Below are positions 13,441-24,678 of a stretch of DNA of 64,000 nt, piece by piece. Position 1 is the first letter of the stretch, and every line of letters starts with the position of its first letter. The position numbers were made by a program, and so were the translations under genes. Source of the stretch: Cymbidium sinense (Eukaryota > Streptophyta > Magnoliopsida > Asparagales > Orchidaceae); the NCBI GenBank assembly GCA_021442155.1, contig CM038232.1:58683436-58747435 (forward strand), given 5' to 3'. A model generated the notes under the pieces. That model was not told the origin of the DNA, searched no databases, and saw only the letters and a list, made by a program, of their open reading frames with translations.

Positions 13441-16120
13441 TGTTGAGTATACACTTTGTGTATCTCTCCATTTGATTTGATGATAACAAACCTTGTGTAA
13501 TAAGAACTAATCATTTCTTTGTAGGATAAATTATCCACTTTAATCATTATGATTGTCATTCTTAATTTAAATTTTTATTGATGATAAATATATATTCTTG
13601 AACCAACTAATTATTTATTTCAAGATTTCATGAAATTGGATAGTTTAGTAATCTTCTTAGGTTATGTAATAATAAAATAAATAAGAGGTCATATATGAAT
13701 TAATGGTTTAAATAATCCCATATAACTCGTGAATTTTTGCATAATTTTTCATATTTTATTTGCATGATATTTTAAATTATTCTTTAAATTATCCTTTTTG
13801 GGTTTACTTGCATGAGATTAAGCATCATCCATTGTCTTCTCAAGTAAGTTAGATTTATTTCACACTTCATTTAATTATTTTCATGCTTGGTTTTTAATTA
13901 CCCCTTTATTTTTTTGCAGTAAAATTATTCAAGAATTATCCATATTTTTCTCTCTCTCTATCATTATATTTTCTCCCTCATATCAAAATTATCATTCTAA
14001 TTTTTTTTGGACAAATTTTCTATTGTTTTTGGAATGATAATTTAATTTGATATTATTCAAATAACTATCATAATATTTTCATAATTTATTGAATTTATAA
14101 AATTATTTTATTTGAATTTTAAAATTAAATTTTGATTTTTAATAAATTATCTTTGCCATATGTGTGCAAATTTGATTTTTATCCTTTTATGGATTGGATT
14201 GGACGACCACAATGCTTATTAATCTTATTTAACTGAATTAATTTGAATTAATTTAGATTAATTAAAATTTAAATTCAATCAAGCCTTGATTTTATGTATT
14301 TTCCATTTTTGGAACTATTATGGCCGACCCCTCTTAATTTAATTTTAATTTATTTATTTCATGTAAAATGATTTAAATTGATTAAATACCACAATGTATT
14401 CTTGATTGATTTCATTGATTCAAATTGAATCTATGTTTGGAAATCATGTGGCTAAAAATCTTTCTTGATTTTCCTTGATTTCTTTTATTATTTTTATTTC
14501 TTGTAACTTGCCTTAATTTTTCCAATAAATCTTACTAAATTTATTTTATATTGATTGAATCCTCTTTGGAATCTTTTTTTGACCATTCCTACATGTGATT
14601 GATTGATTTAAATTCAAAATTATTTTGAAAAAATCCCTTGTTTGATCAGTTGGCTTATTTGATTTGAGTTATTTATTTTAAGTGTATTTTTCTTTCCCAC
14701 TCTTTTGCTTTAGCTGACCACTCCTTAATTAAATTAAGTTAGATTCAAACTATTGTCATGTGGTTAATTATCTCTTATTATTTCCCTCCTCTTCTCTTTC
14801 AGCTTGGCCAAAATTCTCTTGATCCTAACTCTATTTAAAGAGATAATCTCATTACTTAAATTTTCTTGACTCTCTCCAGTCGGTCGACCCTTTGCTAGTC
14901 CTATTTTTGGAGTAACTCTTAGATGAATTATGGTTAAACATTCATCCTTTGAGTGCTTCCACCTTGGCCGGGAACCATATTAGAGAAATCTTGAAGAACA
15001 AGTGCTTAAGTCCATCTCCTCTCTTCTTAACTTCATCCACATCCAAGTGGAGATCATATTCATAAGTTTCAAGCCTCTTTCAAGCCTTGAAAATTCACAT
15101 CAAGTCAATTGATTTCATTGCTTAAATATACAAATACTCAAGTATAAGTATTTATTTCATTTTAATCTTTTAAATCATTAGTATTATTGGTTTGATTTTG
15201 ATGAAAAGATTTATGTGCTTTATGGTTAAAGTTTTTTCTATATTCTTTTTTCATTCATCTTCAAGTGATTTAAAATATTTTTTGTTTAATAAATTTAAAA
15301 TAATATCTTTAAGGCTTCTCATATTTTTTTTGTCCTTCTTATATTTCCATATTCAAAACATTTGACATTCATGTTGTGTTAAATAAAAAGAATTTGTTTT
15401 ATCATTGGAAATGATTTTTTAAAGTCCTTTTTAATTCATTGTTCAAGAGACTTTCAAGTCATACATCTTATTGTATACATATAAAGGACTGGAGTAATAA
15501 AATTTCTTTCACTTATTATTGTGAATATTTAAGTTCTTTGTCTTGGTTTGAATGGTAAATTTTATGTGCTTTAATGTTAAAGTATTTTCTTATCTCTTTT
15601 CATTTTTCCTTCAAAAGATTTGAAATAATTTCTCTTTAGTTTGATTGATTTTGTTTTATTTTCATAAGGCTTTCATAAACTTTCATTTCTTGAATTTTGT
15701 TTTCAATTCTATCATCCTACATTTTGTTCAAGTGCTTTAATCTTTATATTCCACTTTTGCACATTTAGTTTTAAAGTTTTCAAGTTCATTCATTCTTTTA
15801 AAATATTTTTTTAATATTAGTTAGTTGGGACTTGAGAGAAAAATTATTTTAAAATTTTAGATATTTTAAATTCTATCTTTTTCTCTTGTTCTTTGAACTT
15901 ATTATTAAATTTGTACTTACCTAATATAGGAAAGTACATGTTGGGGTTAACTTACCTAGTATGAAAGTATGTTGTGTTGTAATCTCTTAGTGCTTGATAG
16001 GATTGTAGGCTTTAGTGTATGTAAAGTAATCTCATTTTATTTAGTGAACTTCATTTTAACTAGGCATTTGGGGTGTTGCTTTATTTTGGTTTTAATAACC
16101 ATGACATAAATGATTTATGT
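13441..16120 (+). repeat. Possible copia-type LTR or remnant
   Basis: It starts TGTTGAGTATACAC, followed by TTGATGATAACAAA, wording I associate with SIRE/Maximus-type copia LTRs. A TATA-like CTATTTAAAGAG lies near 14.83 kb, followed by a pyrimidine-rich leader. The right end is not fixed, no second LTR was found, and the length is on the long side, so this is tentative. Confidence 0.35.
15185..15640. repeat. Imperfect ~350-bp tandem duplication
   Basis: A block around TTTATGTGCTTTA(A)TGGTTAAAG and the following CATTTTTCCTTCAA-type sequence appears at about 15.21 kb and again at about 15.56 kb. Confidence 0.55.
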
Positions 16121-17030
16121 CCCTTTTATTTCATTCATTTATATGTAATTGGTCTTCCTCTTTTATTATAAAATATGGTGAGGAGAATAAGAAGTTAGTA
16201 GTTTATTAGAATGTATTAGAAATACTACTTTATATGGTTAGGGAGAAATTATCTTAAGATGAAGTATAGTATGCTTCATTTTAAAGAAAAGATAAAGCAT
16301 TGTGAAGAAAACAACTTACTGGTTCATAATTTGACATAAACTTTTGTATGTGTCTCAATAGAGATTGGTTTTCAACATATTAAATGGTGTCAAAGGATAT
16401 TGTATTAAAGGGAAATAATACTTCTTGTAAGATAGCTAATATTAAATGTATTAGAGTCAAGATGTTAATGGAGCCATAAGTGTAGAGTCTACAAATCCAC
16501 TCACTAGGAGACAAAGGAAGGGGCCCACCAATAGCATGCCATTGATTTCAAAGGGGTGATCATATTTACTCACAGTCCCTAGCCTCTTGGAAGGACTCAT
16601 AACCAACCACTACCACACATCGTGAGCTAACCTAGAGAATTACAAATATCAACTACATAAAGTCTTGCCTCACAAAAGTGACTACCATAGTACCACTTGG
16701 CTTACATAGGTGACTTTCAAAGAATTCTCCACTAGGCATCACATACATGCCAACCTTAGATTTATGGTGAGTACTATATGTTATTATTTACATCAAAATA
16801 AATAAAATTAGAATTTTTTATTTTTAGTGTAGCAACATTTCATAGCTCAGGCTCACTTGATCTTCTAGAAGAAATAATCAATCCAGTGTTGAAAGATGTG
16901 ACCGTGGTGCCACAATCTTAGTGCTTACCAACTACCTAGTCCAAATTGCCAAATTATGGTACGTCTGCTACAATCTTGGAGTCTAAATGCTACAGAGGCT
17001 ATTAAGAGGGAATATTTATCAACCCACTCT

Positions 17031-17038
17031 TATAAATA
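17031..17038 (+). promoter_or_regulatory. TATA-box-like site with CT-rich leader
   Basis: TATAAATAGG is followed by about 90 bases rich in CTCCACTC and CTTTC. This resembles retroelement LTR promoters, but no element boundaries were found. Confidence 0.35.
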
Positions 17039-17515
17039 GGAGTGAGTAGTTCACTCCAAAAATCTTCTTTCCCACTTGACTCCACTCTCTCTGAAGTGGT
17101 GCTCACATTTCACTCCAAACTTTCTCACTCAAATAAATTTTTTACTCTTTCTTACTAGTTTAATAAAAAATTCTATCATTGATCTTTGATCCAATATGGA
17201 AAACTTGGAGATTTGAAGACTTCTTTGAATTTTATTCCAACACAAGATGAAAACCCCCCTCTCCTCTATTGATCTTAAATTTAAAATAAAGGAGAAGAGT
17301 GCTTCATCATACGATTCTGAAATCTAGCACTGCTAAAGCAAAATTCTAAATTTTTAAAAAATTTGAAAGATTCATACTTTAAATTCAACATTTGGCCTAT
17401 AGCGTCGCTGGATATCAGAACCACAATACCGCGCTCTCAAGTATTCATATTACGAGAGTGGCACCCATGAATTAAGGCCAAAGTGCTTTAATGAAATCTC
17501 ATATCTCCATGGCGC

Positions 17516-17541
17516 CATAGCATCAGCATCGTGATGCTATG
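17516..17541. repeat. Perfect 10-bp hairpin
   Basis: CATAGCATCA, loop GCATCG, TGATGCTATG. The motif CATAGCATCAGCA recurs at about 17579. Confidence 0.8.
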
Positions 17542-18360
17542 TTTTAATACAACTAAAATAGCATCATAGCCACGAAGCCATAGCATCAGCACCACACTGC
17601 TATAACCACATGTCACTTGGAATATGACTTTGTTCATTTTGATAAAAAATAAATAAACTTTCACAGCACTATGGCACTATAAGGACAACATTGTAGTGTC
17701 ATGTCTTCTTATTGTATGTAAAAAAAAGGACTTAGAAATTTTTTTGGTGGAGAGAAAATAATGTCTCACAACATTGCTGCAGGATAGCACTGTGTCGCCC
17801 GCCTCTCAAGTTCTTCATTCTATCTCTAGTGTTGAGGCACTGGCATATCAAGATCCGGGTGATATTTTTTCTTTATATAATGTTAAAAGTTTATTTTATC
17901 TTGGAGCATCAATAAACAATATACACAAACAAAATACATAATTATAAAAAAAGAGAGGAAAATTTTATTGCTAAATTTGAATATTACAATTACAAAATTA
18001 AAAAAGAAGAAAACAAAGAAAAACATAAATGGGGGAAATCTAGTAGTCATACATCGCCACTCTCCTCTTTCTCTTATTCCTTCTCCATACCTGATAGTGG
18101 CGGGGTAATCATACAAGACTGATATTAAGGCGTTGGGAAGGAGACCTGACTAGGATCTATAAGATTATAATTCTGAAACATATTGACTAGTAGTGTTGAA
18201 TTGGGCCATATAAGAGAATTTCTATTGTAGATCCATATGATAGTGAAATCTGTGTTCTAACATTTCTTTCCTATGACTACTCTTATCCACCCTCTTTCAA
18301 GTCCGAGACCTGGCTACCAATCTCTTGAACTTGCAAGAACTTGGGAGTTCACGATCTAGA

Positions 18361-19027
18361 TCAGGGAGGACGTGAACTCCCTGCCACTTCAAATATACTC
18401 CTGAACCCCCTAATCACCCTCTTTATTAGAGGGGCCTTCTGAAGAATTAAATTTTTATTAGGCCCCCCTACTACACCCGCCGCTACACACAAATCATAAA
18501 TAATAGAAGGGTGTCTATACTCGACAGTAGTGTTTCCCTTCAACATATTACAAATAGAATAAGTAATCTTCCTGATATCGATCGAGAACCATTTTTGAAT
18601 AGTAAAATTCAAAATGGTCCTATCCTTTGCAACCTCACTGTGTGTTACTAGGGGGCATAAGCCAGACAGAAATGAAATAGTGTCAAGTCTTAGAATTAGC
18701 TATCATACCAATGGTATGATAGTTGATAATCTTTTCCTCTCATCCTTTCCATTGCACGCTTTCATTTTTTCCACAAAGTAAAAGAATGTTCTCATCAAAA
18801 TCCGGTTGGTCATTGTAGTAGGAGAGATATTGTTCATACTCAATATTAGGAAGATCATAATATGTGTTTATAACACTGCTGTCATAACTTACCAGCTTTC
18901 CTCGCGCATATGCTTTATTATCCTGGACATCCTGTGCATTCGAAAAGAATTCAAGCACCACCAGGATGATGCATGAGTTATAGTAGGCCAATTTAAGCCA
19001 CCTTTGCTCCATGATTATCCCCTCCAT
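18361..19027 (-). pseudogene. Decayed plant retroelement ORF (putative plant transposon protein type)
   Basis: 18740-19027 reads KAYARGKLVSYDSSVINTYY, DLPNIEYEQY and YNDQPDFDE. After a gap near 18.69-18.74 kb it continues with CPLVTHSEVAKDRTILNFTI, IRKITYSICNML, PSIIYDLCVAAGV (to 18361). This order (VRGK-x-V-x-F/Y-D, NxFY, then THxSEVxxDR) is what I know from the plant-specific 'putative plant transposon protein' domain, often a gag-like ORF in gypsy elements. It is a fragment with stops; the rest of its element is not recognisable. Confidence 0.6.
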
Positions 19028-19169
19028 GCTACTATAGAGATTTTAAAACCCCTTACTAGAATCAGGTGATTGTGAAGGAGAGCGTGCTGATATAGCTCAC
19101 ATTGTCGACGCTACGAAGTGATTGAAATCATTGATGCCCTTTTCATGCTCACTACTTATGATATTTTAA

Positions 19170-21250
19170 TTTGAAGCCATAGGGACACCACATAAATCTT
19201 AGGGGAGAACTTATTGTAGCGATCGGATGTGACATTAAGGTATGATATACTATCTTGGAAGATAGAAATATCACCTTACAATGGACCTAAGCACCTAATA
19301 AGGACTCCTAAGGTAGATGGGTGTACATATATACTAGAGATCTTTCCCTTGCTTCACATGGATAAGTGAAGTATGGTTCATTTTATGTCGGGTTCTTTAG
19401 TTCCTTTTGGAAGTAAACTCCCATAGTTAATTACATCTTAGGAAATGGGAGTTTCCTAAGAACACCCTTGATTAAAGTAGTCAATAAGTATCTACAAAGA
19501 TTTCAAAGCTAGACTATCCAATGATTAGGTACTTATCAAAATTAAGTGGGAAAGTTCAAATGGAAAGTCTTATTTTTAGATTCCATAGGAAGATAAGTAG
19601 GGAGCACCCAAGATATTAGGAAGCTTAGTGGGTTCTCTGATCTACCCTAGAATGAGGCTTTATATTTTTCAAAGAGAGAATTTATTTTTATTTGAGTTGA
19701 AATCTCATTAGAATGCTAGGACTTATGATCTAACAACATAAGATTGTGGAAACGTCTAAGGTGAAGACTTATACTCGTAGCTCAAAGAAAATAAGTAGCA
19801 TCAGAACTTAAATCTAAAATGCTTTAGCATAAGCTACAAGCATGACTTAAGTCTAATAAAAAAAATGGGATATAATGGTTTACCTCCACAAGAGTGAATA
19901 GAACATCCCGACTCTTCTGGATTTACAACGCAGTGGTCACTAATACCAATGCTTTAAAATCATGTAAGTTGGTCTTATGCAAATGCAAGATTGCCAAGTT
20001 ATTATTTAATTAAGAAGGAAACTAATGTCCTAAACTTATTCCCTAAGAGATTAGATAATATTTAGTATGCAAGCATGCCTTAAACTAAAGTTAAAAAGTT
20101 TTACAAATTTTGGATTATTTTGGCACATTCATTTTGGACAAGCTTAAGATAATTGTGCCTATAGCATGATGAAATTAAGTTATGGGCTAAATGAATTAGA
20201 AGAGGTGTCATCCACTACATGGGATTGCTCTCAAAAGTCAAGCATATCTCCTATCGCAAGAATGGAGACCCTCTCTATTCAAGAGTGGCACAATATGATA
20301 TGCATTGTGTGATAACATAGAACATTTAGCTAAAGGATTGATAAATCTTTTAATTATCTTGGTTAAAGGATTTAAAATGAAGTTATTAGTTATATTAAAA
20401 TTTAGTTATGAATTAATTAATGATGATAAAAAATTTAATTTTATCCTAAGGAGCCTATCCATGCCACACATCAAATCATCACACTTTAAGAAACCTATGA
20501 AAGTATGTCATTTTTATTATGCAAATTAAACACAATAATCAAACATTGAAAATTCATAAAAGAATAAAATTCGGTGGCGTACTACCGTACACCCCAAAAA
20601 AGAGAAAGAGTTGTTTAGTCAAGCTCTACTTATACAACCCAAATTATAATTGAATTTTACAAATGAAATGAATGATATGGGGGTCCTGAATCCTTCTTTC
20701 TTCTTCTTTTTTTCTTTAGATCTATTTCCTCCAGGCTTCAAAGGCCTCCCAAGTCTTCACATTCTAACCATTGCTCACACTAAACCCCATAACACAAGTC
20801 CAAATCCTATTACAAAAAATATATATTTATGAAAAATGAAATCTAACTACACACAAAACAGATGTTAGTTTATCAAACATACAAGCCAAGTAATTATATT
20901 TCATATATTTGGACTTAGTACCCTGCACTTGGATAGCCAAACCACCTGTCCTAATTAGATTATGCTTAGGGGCATAAACAGTACTTTCAAGCAAGAACAT
21001 TTATATTTACTTATTATTACATTGACCCCTTTAGCACAATCCCATGCATAAAACACCATTAGACTACTAATGACCGAACATTCAATTTTCGTATAAACAA
21101 TTGTAACATCCAGTCTAAAATATTACATCATAAAATAAAACACAGTATCATAAAATATAATTAGACTACTAATGACCTAACATCCAGTTTTCCTTTAATT
21201 GACTAACCCTTTTGGATTGAGTGTGGTCTCTTCACTTATAAAATAACATC
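19170..21250 (+). repeat. Long noncoding repeat, partial copy B
   Basis: Aligns with the first ~2 kb of copies A and C (for example ACCTAATAAGGACTCCTAAGG at 19.29 kb and GGTGGCGTACTACCGTACAC at 20.57 kb). It stops near 21.25 kb where unrelated sequence follows. Either a truncated copy, or the first 2 kb is a module of its own such as a solo LTR. Confidence 0.6.
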
Positions 21251-21616
21251 AAGTCAATATCTTTGACATCCACCTCCACCATGTTTGTATGATCGATAAA
21301 TTTATATGAGTTAGTCATGTACATAATGACTCAACTCATTCCTAGCATGGCTTGCTTTCTTATAAATCCTTCTAGATTTGCTTCATGAGCTTAATCCATC
21401 CCTTTGGATCAAGCTCAATCAGAACTAACCAACCATTATTAATTAGTTCTTATCTGACTAAGACATTATTTAGTTTAGTTAGCCACTATAACTAAATAAT
21501 ATTAAAATTATAGCATACACATGTTGAATTAGATTATGTTCTTTTATAACCGACAGTTGACCTATGTCATGATTTATTAGCTTATATTATTGTATGGAAT
21601 TTCATGTGATATTGAG

Positions 21617-21684
<68 letters not shown>

Positions 21685-24359
21685 TATGAAAGTGAAGCCT
21701 TAGGATTGTCAAATTACTCTATAACTTATTTTGGTAAGTCAAGGTCATATAAAGTTATCCTAGAAATTTACTTTCTTACAAATACTTACATGCTATTATA
21801 ATATATAACCCTGTAATCAATATGATAAAAAAATGCTCTTTATAGTTTCTGGCATAATGAGGTTGTAGCGAGGTCCTTTATTTAGCTACACTTTTGGTTA
21901 TTCATGATGAAGTTGGGAGAGCATGGCTAAATATTTTTTATTTCAATCAATTATTCAAATTGTATTATGCTACAACACTCTATTGTAGCATTTGCAGGTT
22001 AGATATATTTGTTTAGGTATGTCTGGCTAATGCTTTCACATTATTTTATAGAAAGGTCTTGCATCAAAAATGAAAAATCTTATCTTGTTTACTTTATGAC
22101 AATTTTTTTTATTGTGTAGTGATGTATCCATCAAGTTTAGGAGTTTTCTTAATTTATAATACTTTTTATGTAAAAGTGGAATATAAACTAAGCTTCTCAA
22201 CTTGATAATAGAAGATTCAAAATCACAAAAGATGAACATACATCTTGAACTAGATGAAGAACTAGGAGTACAAGGAAGTTTTTTTTATTTATTAAATTAA
22301 TTTGAGCTTGCATTTGAGTATGTATAAGTGGGTTGCTCAACCGCACTTACTTATTAACTCTTATTCTTTTAAACCATCACAACATAATGATATTTTTTAT
22401 TACAATGTGTACTTTATATTCTATTCTTTTTCTTTATTTATTATTAATAAGTTAATATGGGATCTATGTTACAATAGGTTCTTAAGAAGAAAAATAAAAG
22501 TTTTTAATAATTTTAATAAATTTTAAGGAACTTAATAATGATTAGGAGAACCTTGTAAATATTAAAATTAAAATCATTTATGGCCAAATTTTTCTAAAAT
22601 TAAATTGACCCATTAACCTCTCTTATACCACTCGAAAGAGGTATAGAGTTGGGCCATTCTAACATTAGTTGATGGTACCCACCATGTCATGGCTTTAACA
22701 TAAGCATGTATTAGAAATCAATTAAAGACAAACAATTTGCATATCATGCATAACCATTTTAGGATAAAGCTTTAGATAGGCATAATTTTGATAGCCACTA
22801 GAAAGTTTAGTATGCTAGATAAATGGAGTCTAACCAAAATAGGTTTGTAACCTAGTCTCGATAACACTAGTCTGAGACTAGTTTATCATGCATCTTTTCT
22901 TTACATAGGAATGTATTTACTCATGTGAAAACTATAAGTGTTGCATCTCTTCAAACTTACTCCTTAAAAATGTTTAGTTAGGATTCCATGCCCTCCTTCT
23001 TTGGTTCAGGCCATGAAGTCAATCATGAATAGAGTAACTTGGGGTTGGTGAGAGAGCACCTTCAACTAGGTTGGATTAACTATCTTTTCAAGGTAAATGG
23101 CAATGGGCTTAGCAACTTATGATGATGAATCCATAAGATTTGGACTAAATTAGTTTCTACCTTTTTATTAATCTCCTCACTTTACCCATAGCCCTTTTGA
23201 GCACATTGTAATATTTAGTATCATTTATGTATTTGTATATAATTTTTATTTCTAATAATGATACATTCTATAACTCCCTACAAGGTGGATATATACCTTT
23301 ACATATATTTGTATATAATTTGAGAAATGTGACAATATTAGATTATATAACCTTAAATTGCCTATTTTTTCATATCTTTAACTACATGCTAATGCAGTAG
23401 CCACATGGCCTAAAAGCTTATAGAAAGAAATTTCTCTGAAAATTTAAATCGCCAATGAGCTTCCAACTTGCATGTTTGCGTCACATGAAGCTTATAAAAA
23501 TAAATTTATCTGAAAATTCTAGATGGATGATTGCAAATTATTAACAGTCCCATTGATTGTGGAGAAAAGCAATTAAAATATAATGAAGCAATTAAAATGT
23601 ATTGAAGACAGTGGGAAATCTTACTCTCTATAAAAGCTCTATTGGAAGCATATGGTACTTGACAGGTATGGAAAATACTTGAGCTTATCGACATGAATAC
23701 ACATGACCAAGTTGCAGTTACTTTTACCAAACCTTATGCTGCATATTAATTTAGTAACTCAAAGATCTATTAACATTTGATTCAAGAGTGTGAAAGAAAA
23801 GAAGTGGAGCTTCTATACATGAAGACACATGATCAAACTTCCAAAATTTCATCACCAAACTACATGTGGTAGATCTGTTTCGCAAACTGAATGATCTTTT
23901 AGGTTAGGATAAAATACAATTAATAAGTTTGCGGTGGTGTATGGTTGAGGGGGAAGGGATTGGAGAGGGAATTAAAACATAATTTTAATATAAGAACTTT
24001 AAACGCATGATGCATTTATGAATTCAATAGAAATTGTTTATGTTTCAGTAGAGTACACAAAGAGTCGTGAGCTTATCAATACAGTCAATCACGATTTTCA
24101 AATATGACCCTCCAATAATTGCGTTATAATTCTCCATTTAGAGTTGTATTTTTTCTAAAATCTCTATGGAGCCTACATATGTCCATGTGATCATTTTAGA
24201 ACATAACCCAGGTTATTTAAGTCAAAAAAATTTCTGCAAATTTCATTTCTATTTCCAATTCGGAGATAAATATCCTATTTCAACTAATTTTATCAACTAT
24301 TATGCAAAATGGAGGAGCTTCTTCGTCTTTTATGTTAGATAAGACATATTTTGAATAAT
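21251..24359. other. AT-rich sequence without a gene
   Basis: Lies downstream (3' side) of the NT-C2 gene. No supported coding sequence. It holds the ATT/TA microsatellite at 21618-21687. Confidence 0.5.
21618..21687. repeat. (ATT)n-(TA)n compound microsatellite
   Basis: About 17 ATT units pass directly into about nine TA units. Confidence 0.9.
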
Positions 24360-24365
24360 TTTATT
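24360..24365 (-). terminator. Candidate poly(A) signal AATAAA
   Basis: AATAAA lies on the minus strand about 90 nt after the stop codon of the NT-C2 gene. The position is plausible for a near-upstream poly(A) element, but the surrounding DNA is AT-rich and such hexamers are common by chance. Confidence 0.4.
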
Positions 24366-24455
24366 AGATGGTTCGTGCTTTTCTTTGAAGCACTGCCACT
24401 GAGTAAACACAGATGCTTTCCTGAACAAAACCATCAGGTGAAGATTTTAAAGGAT

Positions 24456-24678
24456 TCAAAACTCGATTTTCCTAGTCTTTTTGAGACTGCGGATTTTAAG
24501 TACAAGTTGTTGTCTCTCCCCTTCAACTTCTGCAAATTTTAAGCTCATATGAGAATATCTTTCTTGCATTTCTTTCAGCTCAGTTTCAATGATTGTATAT
24601 CGTTCCTCAAGTTCTGTCATTTCTCTCAGTACTTCTGCTTTCTTCTTCTTTTCACTAGTGAATATATCAAAAATATCA
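24456..24678 (-). CDS. Exon 8, terminal coiled coil and stop
   Basis: It begins in phase 2 after tgtgcag and encodes DIFDIFTSEKKKKAEVLREM, a coiled coil, then ERYSHMSLKFAEVEGERQQL and a short basic tail before the stop. The MSLKFAEVEGERQ block is the conserved C-terminal signature of plant NT-C2 coiled-coil proteins, which supports this as the true end. Confidence 0.88.

Larger units (their letters stand above)
16121..18360. other. Repeat-like sequence without a gene
   Basis: Contains a plus-strand TATAAATA at 17031-17038 followed by a CT-rich leader, resembling an LTR promoter, and a CATAGCATCAGCA-containing segment at 17.5-17.6 kb. No LTR pair or coding sequence could be tied to it. Confidence 0.4.
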
